Assembly (NCBI GenBank): GCA_963783085.1
Contig: CAWAMJ010000021.1
Coordinates: forward strand, 62,001 to 126,000
Origin: CAVYUC01 sp963783085
GTDB taxonomy: Bacteria > Bacteroidota > Bacteroidia > Bacteroidales > Prolixibacteraceae
DNA: 64,000 bases
Direction of reading: 5' to 3'
In this document: positions 43,208-55,200 of the stretch, piece by piece
Layout: every line of letters begins with the position of its first letter
Position numbering within the stretch: position 1 is the first letter of the stretch
Position numbers and translations under genes: made by a program
The notes under the pieces: generated by a model
The model's input: only the letters and a program-made list of their open reading frames with translations
The model's database searches: none
Told to the model about the DNA's origin: nothing

Positions 43208-43279
43208 CCCGTGCCTTGCTTTGCAAAAGCAAAATTCTTTTACCCTAACGGCAAGGCACAAATTATAAATTTGCGCCAG
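43191..43279. repeat. Composite palindromic (REP-like) element at the primase 3' end
   Basis: Outer arms CTGGCGC (43191-43197) and GCGCCAG (43273-43279) enclose GTGCCTTGC (43211-43219) and GCAAGGCAC (43251-43259), plus a small GGGTCTGTGACCC hairpin. The primase stop codon at 43205-43207 lies inside it, so the last residues (AGAGL) are encoded by the element. Confidence 0.65.
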
Positions 43280-43356
43280 TCTGGGTATTTTCAAAAAGCT
43301 GATCAAGTTAATCTACGGTAACCTGCGGCATTTCATTAAAAAACCTGATGTTAACA

Positions 43357-43380
43357 AAAAAGCCGGGAGTTCCGGCTTTT
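43357..43380 (-). terminator. Terminator of the TCA operon
   Basis: AAAAGCCGG and CCGGCTTTT form a 9-bp stem with a short loop 24 bp beyond the gltA stop; on the minus strand it is followed by further Ts. It can also act on the plus strand. Confidence 0.8.
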
Positions 43381-43403
43381 CATTATCAAACTTAAATCAT
43401 ATC

Positions 43404-44726
43404 TTAACAACCTTCGCTGTCTTTTCCGTAAGCTTGTTCCCGGAACCAGCTTAAAGGATAAGAAGTCGGCCGCTCAATCGGCATTCCGTAAATCCGGTCG
43501 TTCACCAGCGATGCGAGTACGCCAAGCGCTCTGGAAACGCCAAACATCACCGTATAGAATGTGTATTCCTTAATTCCGTAATGGTACAAAAGCGATCCAC
43601 TGTATGCATCAACGTTCGGCCACGGATTTTTTATTTTGCCTATTTCAGAAAGTATCGGCGGTACAATGCGGTACAACTGGTTGGCCAGGTTAATCATCGG
43701 ATCGTCCTTGATGTATTTGTTGGCAAATTCCTGCTGTGCTGTAAACCGAGGATCAGTTTTACGTAACACTGCATGGCCGTATCCAGGAATTACCCTTCCT
43801 TCTTCAAGGGTTTTCTGAATATAATCGGCAACCTGCTTGTCGGATGGAGTTTCGGTATCCAAATATTCCAGCATTTCAAACATCCAGTGGATTACATCCT
43901 GGTTGGCAAAACCATGAAGCGGTCCGGCCAGGCCGGTCATGGCAGCTGCATAGGAATAATACGGATTACTCAGCGCGGAACCTACCAAATGCGCTGTATG
44001 AGCGGAAACGTTTCCACCTTCGTGATCGGCATGGATGACCATGTACAGGCGAAATAACCTTCGGATATCTTCCGAATCGAAGCCCATCATGTGTGCAAGA
44101 TTCCCGGCCCAGTCGAGGCGCGGATTAGGCTCAATATGCTGATCGTTGTGGAAATTTCTGCGGTAAATATAGGCAGCGATATGCGGCAGACGTGCAATCA
44201 GGTTCATCACATCTTCGTAAGTTGCATCCCAGTAAAATTTTTTATTCACCCCGGCACGATATGCTTTTTGGAAAACCGATTCGGTAGCCATGGAAAGAAT
44301 AGCCGCACTAAACTGGGTCATCGGTTTTGAATTTTTTGGCATGGCATCAATAACATCAAAAACATGCTGCGGCACATGGGCGCGGGTTGCAAAGTCTTTC
44401 GAAAGATTAGTCACGTCTTCTTCAGAAGGTATATCGCCAATTAACATCAGGTAAAAAAGGCCTTCGGGGAGCGGTTCGCCATGAGCGCTCATACGCGGCA
44501 GTTTTTCCTGCAATTCAGGGATTGAGTATCCTTTAAAGCGAATGCCTTCTTCGGGGTCTAACTTCGACGTATCGGTAACCAACAGCGGAATCCCTTTCAT
44601 GCCGGTCAGGACCTGTCCGATTGTAACCTGGGCAATTACTTTATCTGAATGCTCGTTTTTCAGCTTTTGGTACTGTTTGGAACATTCGCTTGCCTTTTGA
44701 AAAAACCTGTACTTAATGTATTCCAT
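43404..44726 (-). CDS. gltA: Citrate synthase, mitochondrial-type
   Basis: This 440-residue enzyme resembles the eukaryotic (type I) citrate synthase more than the hexameric GltA of Escherichia coli. Catalytic residues are visible: His in YMVIHADHEGGNVSAHTAHL, His in VIPGYGHAVLRKTDPRF and Asp in NVDAYSGSLLYHYGI. NPYYSYAAAMTGLAGPLHGF is characteristic of the mitochondrial form. It condenses acetyl-CoA and oxaloacetate in the cytoplasm. It is the last gene of the operon, 34 bp after icd, with a terminator downstream. Similar mitochondrial-like enzymes are known in Bacteroides. Confidence 0.95.
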   Translation of the reverse strand: MEYIKYRFFQKASECSKQYQKLKNEHSDKVIAQVTIGQVLTGMKGIPLLVTDTSKLDPEEGIRFKGYSIPELQEKLPRMSAHGEPLPEGLFYLMLIGDIPSEEDVTNLSKDFATRAHVPQHVFDVIDAMPKNSKPMTQFSAAILSMATESVFQKAYRAGVNKKFYWDATYEDVMNLIARLPHIAAYIYRRNFHNDQHIEPNPRLDWAGNLAHMMGFDSEDIRRLFRLYMVIHADHEGGNVSAHTAHLVGSALSNPYYSYAAAMTGLAGPLHGFANQDVIHWMFEMLEYLDTETPSDKQVADYIQKTLEEGRVIPGYGHAVLRKTDPRFTAQQEFANKYIKDDPMINLANQLYRIVPPILSEIGKIKNPWPNVDAYSGSLLYHYGIKEYTFYTVMFGVSRALGVLASLVNDRIYGMPIERPTSYPLSWFREQAYGKDSEGC

Positions 44727-44760
44727 TTCTTATTGATTTTTATGTTTTTAGATTCAAAAG

Positions 44761-46026
44761 TTAATGCATGTTTTTAATAATTTCATCGGCGAATTCGGAA
44801 GTGGAAAGCAATGTTGCTCCTTCCATTTGGGCATATAAATCGGAGGTTACCTTTCGTTTTGCGAAAACATGTTCGAGGGCATCATAAACATGTTCCGCGG
44901 CTTTGTCCCAACCCATGTACTCGAGCATCATTACCGCCGAAAGGATCAATGACCCGGGATTGGCTTTTCCTGTACCTGCAATGTCCGGCGCTGTTCCGTG
45001 AGTTGCTTCAAAAATAGCGTAACCATTCAAGAAGTTGATGTTTGCACCGGGGGCCATTCCAATTCCTCCAACCATAGCGGCCAACTGATCGGATATATAG
45101 TCGCCGTTTAAATTCATGGTGGCTATTACTGAATGGTCAAAAGGCCGCAATAACGACTCCTGCAAAAACGCATCGGTTATTACATCTTTTATAATGACTT
45201 TACCCATTTTTTTTGCGTCATTCAAAGCTTTATCCGCATCGAGCTGACCCTTTTCATCCTTTAATTTCAGAAACTGCCGCCAGGTAAATGTATGGCCGGC
45301 AAATTCGGTTTCGGCCAAATCATACCCCCAGTTTTTAAAAGCTCCTTCGGTAAATTTCATGATATTTCCCTTATGAACCAGCGTAACCGACGGCAAACCA
45401 CGGGCAATGGCATATTTAACTGCCGCACGGATCAACCTTTCCGAACCTTCTTTCGAAACCGGTTTTATTCCAAAGGATGACGATTCGGGAAACCGGATTT
45501 TATCCACCCCCATCTCACCGATCAGAAAGTTCCGCAGTTTATCGGCATCCACATCACCGGCCATGTATTCGATGCCCGCGTAAATGTCTTCGGTGTTTTC
45601 ACGGAAAATATGCATATCTACCAGCGACGGATACCGAATGGGAGAGGGAACGCCCTTGAACCACCTCACCGGACGCAGGCATACAAACAAATCGAGCGTT
45701 TGCCGCAACTCCACGTTCAACGAACGGATTCCTTCCCCAACAGGAGTTTGCAACGGCCCTTTAATACCGATTAAATACTTTTTAAAAGCTTCAATGGTTT
45801 CACCGGGCAAATATTTCCCGGTTGCCCGGTACGCTTTTTCACCCGCCAGTACTTCTTTCCAGATGATATTTTTGGTACCGTCATACGCTTTTGTTACTGC
45901 AGCATCGATTACCCGCTGTGCAGGAGCAGTAATATCCCTGCCGATTCCATCACCTTCAATAAAGGGTACAACCGGCTGATTTGGAACCTGTAACTGCCCG
46001 TCAACTATTTTTGTTAATTCTGTCAT
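44761..46026 (-). CDS. icd: Isocitrate dehydrogenase, prokaryotic family, predicted NAD-dependent
   Basis: This 421-residue enzyme is collinear with Escherichia coli Icd (PFIEGDGIGRDITAPAQRVI; substrate Arg/Ser regions GPLQTPVGEGIRSLNVELRQ; metal Asp in the IATMNLNGDYISD region). The cofactor loop differs: where E. coli has HGTAPKYAGQDKVNPGS this protein has HGTAPDIAGTGKANPGS, so Lys344, Tyr345 and Val351 become Asp, Ile and Ala, the classical NAD-specific set. Tyr391 and Arg395 are also replaced (VTSDLYA). It is expected to oxidise isocitrate with NAD. It lies 57 bp after idh and 34 bp before gltA. Confidence 0.93.
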   Translation of the reverse strand: MTELTKIVDGQLQVPNQPVVPFIEGDGIGRDITAPAQRVIDAAVTKAYDGTKNIIWKEVLAGEKAYRATGKYLPGETIEAFKKYLIGIKGPLQTPVGEGIRSLNVELRQTLDLFVCLRPVRWFKGVPSPIRYPSLVDMHIFRENTEDIYAGIEYMAGDVDADKLRNFLIGEMGVDKIRFPESSSFGIKPVSKEGSERLIRAAVKYAIARGLPSVTLVHKGNIMKFTEGAFKNWGYDLAETEFAGHTFTWRQFLKLKDEKGQLDADKALNDAKKMGKVIIKDVITDAFLQESLLRPFDHSVIATMNLNGDYISDQLAAMVGGIGMAPGANINFLNGYAIFEATHGTAPDIAGTGKANPGSLILSAVMMLEYMGWDKAAEHVYDALEHVFAKRKVTSDLYAQMEGATLLSTSEFADEIIKNMH

Positions 46027-46083
46027 CAGAATGTGATCGTATGGCCTAAAATAATGAATTTCTTTTGTTTCTGAAGAATTCTT

Positions 46084-47310
46084 CTACTTTAATTTGGACT
46101 GAAGGTTTTCATCGAGCGCAGCAAGAAATTCTTCGGTGGTTAAATAGTGCTCTTCTTTTAATGCACTGCCATGAACGATCAGGGCCAAATCTTTTGTCAT
46201 TTGTCCCGATTCCACCGTTTCAATACAAACTTGTTCCAGGACATTTGCAAAATCGACAAGTTCGTCATTACCGTCCAACCGGCCACGGAATTCCAAACCA
46301 CGCGTCCAGGCAAATATGGATGCAATTGGATTGGTTGATGTTGGTTTTCCCTGCTGATGTTGTCTGAAATGGCGGGTAACAGTACCGTGTGCAGCTTCTG
46401 CTTCCATGGTTTTCCCGTCGGGTGTTACCAAAGTGGAGGTCATCAAACCCAGCGAACCGAATCCCTGTGCAACCGTATCACTTTGTACGTCGCCATCGTA
46501 ATTTTTACAGGCCCATACAAAACCACCTTCCCATTTCATAACTGCGGCAACCATGTCGTCAATTAAGCGATGTTCGTAAGTAATTCCGGCCTCTTTAAAC
46601 TTCTCTTTGTATTCTGTATTGAATATTTCTTCGAAAATATCTTTAAAACGGCCATCGTATTTTTTTAGGATGGTGTTTTTGGTGGACATGTAAAGCGGCC
46701 ACTTTTTCAGAAGGGCCTGGTTCATGCAGGAACGCGCAAAACCGCGGATAGAATCATCCGTATTATACATGGCCATTGCAACTCCGTCTCCTTCAAAATC
46801 ATATACGTTATACGAAATTGGTTCGCTCCCGTTTTCGGGTGTAAAAGTAATGGTAAGTTTTCCTTTTCCTTTGGTTACGAAATCAGTGGCGCGGTATTGG
46901 TCGCCAAAAGCGTGACGTCCGATGCATATCGGTTGTTTCCAGCCCGGGACCAGACGAGGGATGTTTTTTATTAAAATGGGTTCGCGGAATACTGTTCCAC
47001 CCAAAATATTACGAATGGTGCCGTTTGGCGATTTCCACATCTCTTTCAGGTTGAATTCTTTTACCCTGACCTCATCTGGAGTGATGGTTGCACATTTTAC
47101 CCCAACGCCGTATTTTTTTATCGCATTTGCCGAATCTACAGTCACCTGATCGTTGGTTGCATCCCTGTTTTCAACTCCCAAATCAAAATATTTTAAATCG
47201 ATATCAAGATAAGGAAGGATTAATTTCTCTTTAATAAAACTCCAGATTACCCGGGTCATTTCATCGCCATCGAGTTCCACCACGGGATTTTGAACTTTAA
47301 TTTTCTGCAT
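46084..47310 (-). CDS. idh: NADP-dependent isocitrate dehydrogenase, eukaryotic family
   Basis: This 408-residue enzyme belongs to the family of human IDH1/IDH2, not to that of the neighbouring icd. Diagnostic segments are NPVVELDGDEMTRVIWSFIK, SPNGTIRNILGGTVFREPI and KWEGGFVWACKNYDGDVQSD (metal Asp region). EAEAAHGTVTRHFRQHQQGK contains the Arg-His pair (human Arg314/His315) that binds the NADP phosphate. It should supply 2-oxoglutarate and NADPH. It is the second gene of the operon, 121 bp after acn. Confidence 0.95.
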   Translation of the reverse strand: MQKIKVQNPVVELDGDEMTRVIWSFIKEKLILPYLDIDLKYFDLGVENRDATNDQVTVDSANAIKKYGVGVKCATITPDEVRVKEFNLKEMWKSPNGTIRNILGGTVFREPILIKNIPRLVPGWKQPICIGRHAFGDQYRATDFVTKGKGKLTITFTPENGSEPISYNVYDFEGDGVAMAMYNTDDSIRGFARSCMNQALLKKWPLYMSTKNTILKKYDGRFKDIFEEIFNTEYKEKFKEAGITYEHRLIDDMVAAVMKWEGGFVWACKNYDGDVQSDTVAQGFGSLGLMTSTLVTPDGKTMEAEAAHGTVTRHFRQHQQGKPTSTNPIASIFAWTRGLEFRGRLDGNDELVDFANVLEQVCIETVESGQMTKDLALIVHGSALKEEHYLTTEEFLAALDENLQSKLK

Positions 47311-47431
47311 ATTTAAAATTTGTTTTACGGTAACATACCTGTTGGGGCTGTATTCATAATATATACTTTTGATACAGCCCCCGGTATCATTTTTTTGTTG
47401 TATTTAAGTTTCTGCTGATTGTGCCTGAGAA

Positions 47432-49693
<2,262 letters not shown>

Positions 49694-49744
49694 ATAATGC
49701 TATTTTTATAATTGTATATCTAACGGAAATATCACAAAAATTAA

Positions 49745-49752
49745 CAAAGATA
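49745..49752 (-). promoter_or_regulatory. Candidate -7 element of the TCA operon
   Basis: The minus strand reads TATCTTTG, a perfect TAnnTTTG, 52 bp upstream of the acn ATG. No clear -33 element is visible. Confidence 0.4.
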
Positions 49753-49782
49753 CAAATTAAAAGTTGTAACCATTAGTCTGTT

Positions 49783-49905
49783 CCGAAAAGTCTGAGTTCA
49801 TTGATTTTCAACTTCTTTACCCCTGACCCCTAAAGGGGAACTTGCTGAAAATCAATGAACTCTTCAAAGTCCCCTTGAGGGGATTTAGGGGTTTTGACTT
49901 TTCGG
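49783..49905. repeat. Nested palindromic element upstream of the TCA operon
   Basis: Outer arms CCGAAAAGTC (49783-49792) and GACTTTTCGG (49896-49905) enclose a 17-bp perfect pair at 49794-49810 and 49846-49862 (GAGTTCATTGATTTTCA and its complement) and two GC-rich small hairpins (ACCCCTAAAGGGGA; GTCCCCTTGAGGGGAT). It lies in the 434-bp gap between acn and the sigma gene. The layout fits a non-autonomous mobile palindrome. The CCCCTAAATCCCC core recurs inside the primase gene at 42753. Confidence 0.65.
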
Positions 49906-50098
49906 AGTGGGCTCAACCATTAATTTGTATTTTTCCTAACGGGACGCTAAATATATAGATAATTGAATATGTACAAATGGCGATTTTGTAATTTAGAACG
50001 ATTTTAAAACCAAATGCGATTTTGACCATTGTTTGTGTTTGGAAAAATGTTTAAACGAATTGATTTTTCCGTAGCTTCAATTTGCAGGGAAGAAATAG

Positions 50099-50106
50099 TA
50101 TATTTG
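50099..50106 (+). promoter_or_regulatory. Candidate -7 element of the sigma factor gene
   Basis: TATATTTG, a perfect TAnnTTTG, lies 21 bp upstream of the GTG start, so the leader would be very short. A TTTG at 50081 is closer than the usual -33 spacing. Confidence 0.4.
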
Positions 50107-50127
50107 TTAAAACCTAACTAAACAATT

Positions 50128-50688
50128 GTGGAAGATAGTCTTCTTTGGAGAAATATTAAACAGGGCGATAAAAAAGCATTGCGGAAGTTGCACGAAAGGT
50201 ACTTTCACCAAATGTACCTGTATGCATCCAAATCAACCAACGGGAATAAAGGTCTGGCTGAAGAATTGGTGTCCGACTGTTTTATCAAACTTTGGGAGAA
50301 TCGAAAAGGAACCGACATACATTCTTCTGTAAAAAACTTTCTTTTTACTGTGCTTCATAACGCAATATTCGATCATTTCAGAAAAAAGAAACTGCTGACT
50401 GAACCTTTGGCAGAAGATTTTCAGGCCCCCGGAGATGAAAAGGAATTCGATGACCAGAAACAATATGTCCGGTTGTACCTGGCATTAAAAAAATTACCTG
50501 AGCAATGCCGAAAGGTTTTGGAGCTTGCTGTTTTTGATTCACTGACTTATGATGAGATTGCCGAAAAACTTCACATTTCGCGGAATACGGTGAAAACGCA
50601 GATGGGCCGTGCCTATAAATATCTGCGGGAAGTGCTCGACCCAAAGGATTTCAATTTTTTTCTGGTGATAAAAAAAAGGAGAACTTAA
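50128..50688 (+). CDS. ECF-type RNA polymerase sigma factor
   Basis: This 186-residue protein starts with GTG at 50128. Region 2 is seen as LAEELVSDCFIKLWENRKGT and SSVKNFLFTVLHNAIFDHFR; region 4 as LKKLPEQCRKVLELAVFDSL then TYDEIAEKLHISRNTVKTQM. It belongs to the group of ECF factors that in Bacteroidota are paired with FecR-type anti-sigma factors to control a SusC/SusD pair. The FecR gene starts 439 bp downstream, and the receptor that carries an STN signalling domain follows. Recruitment to the promoter of this locus on glycan binding is expected from the family. Confidence 0.95.
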   Translation: MEDSLLWRNIKQGDKKALRKLHERYFHQMYLYASKSTNGNKGLAEELVSDCFIKLWENRKGTDIHSSVKNFLFTVLHNAIFDHFRKKKLLTEPLAEDFQAPGDEKEFDDQKQYVRLYLALKKLPEQCRKVLELAVFDSLTYDEIAEKLHISRNTVKTQMGRAYKYLREVLDPKDFNFFLVIKKRRT

Positions 50689-50841
50689 ATACCATCCTCA
50701 TTCAGCTTTCAGGCCTTTGGACAGAAGACCCAGTCCGAATGTTGTTATCCGGGCGAGCCTCCCAAAAAAATCAGCAGGGGAAAAATTCATGGTCGGGATC
50801 ATTTGTTATTTCACCACTTATGTGTATGATGGGCGCATAAT

Positions 50842-50886
50842 CACAGGGTTTGCACCCTGTGCTAACACATGTCGGGCCATTGGCCC
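50842..50886. repeat. REP-like double hairpin between sigma factor and FecR genes
   Basis: CACAGGG (50842-50848) pairs with CCCTGTG (50855-50861), and GGGCCATTGGCCC (50874-50886) is a second palindrome; the word GGCCCTGTG then repeats the first arm. Together they resemble REP elements of the type mobilised by RAYT transposases. Nothing else is visible in the gap 50689-51078. Confidence 0.5.
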
Positions 50887-51078
50887 TGTGGAATATGTTA
50901 ATTTCCCAAAAATTAATAATTCAATAACCAATTGACAAACAAATGCATACAAGTAAAATTCGGGATTTTGTTCAAAAAAAACACTTTTTCTGTCACCCTG
51001 CTTCACTGTATTTTACGTCATTAATAAAAACAACCAGTAAAACGATGCCCGGTTGTTTATAGTTTTAGGTTAGATAAA

Positions 51079-51109
51079 AAAGAACGACTGGATTCATCAG
51101 TCGTTCTTT
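51079..51109 (+). terminator. Hairpin just upstream of fecR-like gene
   Basis: AAAGAACGACTG (51079-51090) pairs exactly with CAGTCGTTCTTT (51098-51109) around a 7-nt loop. It ends 17 bp before the FecR start and could terminate the sigma factor transcript or attenuate readthrough. Only three Ts follow. Confidence 0.6.
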
Positions 51110-51126
51110 ACTGCAATGAAATTTTT

Positions 51127-52133
51127 ATGAATAAAACAAATCAAGATAAAATCTGGGAACTGGCCGCATCTAAAATCCATGACGAAGCCGATAGAGCAGA
51201 GGAAAATGAATTGGAGGAGATGATCCAACAGGATAATCATGCAAAGGTTTACCGCAGCGTAAATGAAATGCACGAAAAACTGAAAGAAACCACAGCCGCT
51301 CCGCCACAGTTCAGGCTCTCATTCCCGGGAAAGAATAACACAGTATTTCAAAAGGAAACGAATCCGGCTGTACCTGAATATTTCAAAATACGCTGCCATT
51401 ATATTGCTGGCATTTCTGGTGGGAACACTTATAAATTACCAGTGGAAGCCTGCGGCAAAAATCCCTGCTGCTTATAACGAAATATATGTGCCACTGGGAC
51501 AAATGTCGGAAATAACCCTTTCAGATGGCACGCATGTATGGCTTAATTCAGGGACTACTTTGAAATATCCTGAAAATTTTGGTTCAAAATCCCGCAATGT
51601 GTCGCTGACAGGCGAAGCCTTTTTTAAAGTGGCACACAGCGAAATCCCATTTAAGGTGAAAATTAAAAAATAACGAGGTGGAAGTGTTGGGGACTACTTT
51701 TGCTGCCGTAGCTTATCCCAACGATGATTTCAGCCAGGTTACGCTGGTGGAAGGCAGCGTTCAAATTAATGATGATGCCGGCCGTACATTAACGCAGTTA
51801 AAACCAAGGCAGCAGGCAAACCTGCCCGATGATACCAACGAAAAGATTACTACCAAAAGAGTAAACACCACCTTTTATGAAAGCTGGATTGACGGTGAAA
51901 TAAAGTTTGATAACGAAAAACTGGCCGATGTGGCCCGCCGGATGGAACGCTGGTACAACGTGGAAATTCAGTTTACCAGTGAAGAAGCCCGGGAAATACG
52001 GTTTACCGGAACTATTCTCAAAAATAAACCCATCGACCAGTCGATGAAGGCCATCAGCCTGCTCCTGCCCATTGAAGTGAAGTATAAAAACAACCTCGAT
52101 ATAAAAGATGTAATTACCATTTCAAAAAAATAA
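51127..52133 (+). pseudogene. FecR-family anti-sigma factor, interrupted by two +1 frameshifts
   Basis: Three abutting frames make a protein of about 335 residues. The cytoplasmic part (MNKTNQDKIWELAASKIHDE, acidic helices) is intact. At 51385-51388 an extra A breaks the frame just before the transmembrane segment, restored as AAIILLAFLVGTLINYQW. The FecR domain follows (YNEIYVPLGQMSEITLSDGT, then VWLNSGTTLKYPENF, then VSLTGEAFFKVAH). An extra A at 51665-51670 breaks it again; repair gives KVKIKNNEVEVLGTTF, then the C-terminal DUF4974 domain (DVARRMERWYNVEIQF, RFTGTILKNKPIDQSMKAIS). FecR would hold the sigma factor until the receptor signals. As written it cannot reach the membrane. Confidence 0.88.
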
Positions 52134-52252
52134 GTGCCTATGGAGAAATCATAAATCTAAACAGGATAAAATGAACAAACGGCGGATATGCCCCACATAC
52201 CCACCGTTCCGATTAAAACAAAGTGTAATAATCATTAAAACATTGTAAATTT

Positions 52253-55200
52253 ATGGAAAATCTAATAAAACCAGTCGGATTAAACCGGCTATGTAAAAAA
52301 ACTCTTGTTAAAGATGAAGCTAACATTAACAATTCTCCTGTTTTGCCTGGCGGGGGCCTCAGCTTCCACTTACTCACAAAGCACCCGGCTAAACATTTCG
52401 GTGAAAGATGGAACCATGATCGATTTGATACAGCAAATCGAAGAAAACAGCGAATTCTATTTTTATTACCAAAAAAGGGAATTGCAGGAATTAAATGATA
52501 TTACCATTGAGGCCCAAAATGCCACGGTAATGGAAATCCTCGATAAAGCCCTGGCGAAAACTGATTTTCAACTATCAAATTATTGATCGGTATATCGTTG
52601 TAAGAAAGGACGGTAACAATTTTGATGATGATCTTCTGAATGCTGCCAATGAAAAGGCGGGTGCCCAGCAAAGAGCAGTTTCCGGGAAAGTAACCGATGA
52701 ATCAGGCCAGCCACTGCCCGGTGTTACTGTGGTGGTAAAAGGCACCACCCAGGGGACAGTGACCAATGATGAAGGGACCTATTCGTTAAGCAACCTGCCG
52801 GAAAATGCCACTCTTGTATTTTCTTTCGTGGGCATGAAGAGCCGGGAGGTGGAAGTTGGAAACCAGGCAAATATTAATGTTGCGCTGGAGGCAGAGACTA
52901 TTGGAATTGACGAAGTTGTTGCTGTGGGTTACGGCACTATGAAAAAATCGAATTTAAGTGGTGCAGTTACTTCGGTGGATGCAGAACAACTGGAAAAAAG
53001 AACTGCAACCCAAGCGTCTCAATTGTTGCAGGGCGCTACAAGTGGCGTGACTGTTACACAGGCTTCCGGTAAACCGGGTAGTGATCAGGCCGATATTACA
53101 ATCAGAGGTCTTGGAACATTTAGTGGCGCCGGAAATAATCCTCTCGTATTGGTTGATGGGGTACCGGCATCTCTGAACTCGGTTTCCCCCAATGATATTG
53201 AAAGCGTATCAATCCTTAAAGATGCTGCATCTGCATCCATTTATGGTTCCAGAGCAGCAAACGGAGTGATTTTGATTACAACTAAACAAGGAACACCCGG
53301 TAAATTACAGGTTCGTTATGAAGGTTATGTTGGCATGCAGGAGCCCACACAACTGCCGGAATATGTAGACTCCTGGGTTTACGCAGAAATGCTCAATGAG
53401 GCAAGAAACAACGTAGGAAGAGGAAACGCCTACACACAGGAAGAAATTGATAAATATAAATCGGGCGACTATCCGGAGGAATATCCTAATAAGCATCATG
53501 TCAGGGATTTGTTCAATTCGGGGAGCGGATTTCAAACCAAGCATAACATTTCCATTAATGGAACAGAAGGAGGAACTCAGTATTTGTTTTCAACGGGATA
53601 TTTGGATCAAAAAGGTATTATTGAAAAAATTGGTTACGAACGATACGATATTAGGTTGAATCTCAATAGCAAAGTGAGGGAAAACCTTTTATTAAGCGCT
53701 AAAATATCAGGTAATTTTTCGACGCAGGACGAACCTTCTGTTTTATCAGAAGGCAACATCGGGGGTTTGGCAGCCATCATGAGATGGACAACTTCGGTTC
53801 CGGCCACTGTCCCGGGCAAAAAATCGGACGGCACCTATGGCATCCATTTGAGCCATCCTGTTGGGCAGGCTGGAATTGATAGTGATTCGTTTTTCAAAGC
53901 GAAAAATACTTTCTTCATGAATAATTTTTCGCTCGCATGGGATATTGTTAATTCCCTGAAGTTTACAACCCGGATTGCCTACAACTGGTCGCATAACAGG
54001 AGTGAGAACTTTGGGGCCATATTTTCATGGGATAATCAAACCATTGAAGCTGGACCATCGAAATTACAGGTAAATACAAGTACTACAAGTAATTTATTGA
54101 TGGATGCATATTTGGATTTTGATAAAACATTCGGAAATCATTATTTGCACATTTTAGGCGGTTTTTCCTATATTGCTGATAACTATGAATCGTTGGGTGC
54201 TTACCGCGAAAATTCCCCGAGTACCAAATTGCATGTTATAAATGCATTTGCAACCGAAAACGACTCCAACTCCGGAAGCGCATCCACTTCAAAATTGACA
54301 TCAGTATTTGGAAGAATTAATTACCGGTTTCAGGAGAAGTATATACTGGAAGGAAATTTGAGATATGATGGTTCTTCCCGTTTCCCCAAAGAAAGCAGGT
54401 TTGGTTTATTCCCTTCTTTCTCTGCTGGCTGGGTCATGTCTAATGAAAGCTTCTTTAATGTTTCCTGGATTAATTATTTAAAATTACGTGGTTCATACGG
54501 TGTGTTGGGAAATCAGCAAATAGGAAACTATCCATATCAAAAAACGTTAAATCTTAATCAACCATATCCTTTAGGGGAGGAAGAAAGACTTTTACCCGGT
54601 ATTGCATTAACTACTTTACCGTTCCACAATATTACCTGGGAATCCGTTGCAGTATTTGATCAGGGGGTTGATGTCAACATTTTTGACAATAAACTAAGTT
54701 TGAGCATCGATCATTATACCCGAAAAACAACAGATATTCTTTATAACCTCACGGTATCAAGTGTTTTGGGAATGGGAGTATCGAATCAGAATGCCGGAGA
54801 AGTGGAAAACAGGGGCTGGGACTTTGAGTTTACTTACCGTGATTCCAAGGGTGATTTCTCGTACAGTATCAGGCCTAATTTTTCAGTCAACCATAATGAA
54901 GTGGTTTCTCTTGCGGGGGTTGAAAAAGATATAGACAAAGGACTTTTCATTGGCGAGTCACTGGGATCAATTTACGGGTATAAAACTGACGGGCTGTTTA
55001 TCGATCAAAACGACATCGATAATTATGCGGTTCAAAATTACGAAGCGAGCCCCGGATTAATAAGGTACAAAGACATCAGCGGACCAGAGGGGATACCGGA
55101 TGGGATAATAAGTGCTGAATACGACAGGACTGTTATCGGAAGTACAGTTCCAAAATATTCCTATGGCTTGAGTATGCAGGCGGATTATAAAGGTTTCGAC

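Noticed and set aside
41189..43279. A complete integrative element
   Set aside because: Only a repressor and a primase are present; no integrase, relaxase, transfer genes or flanking direct repeats were found in the window.
51127..52590. Programmed ribosomal frameshifting in FecR and SusC
   Set aside because: The shift sites differ from each other, lack a shared slippery heptamer or downstream structure, and the same kind of shift appears in unrelated genes (beta-galactosidase, primase); error or mutation is simpler.
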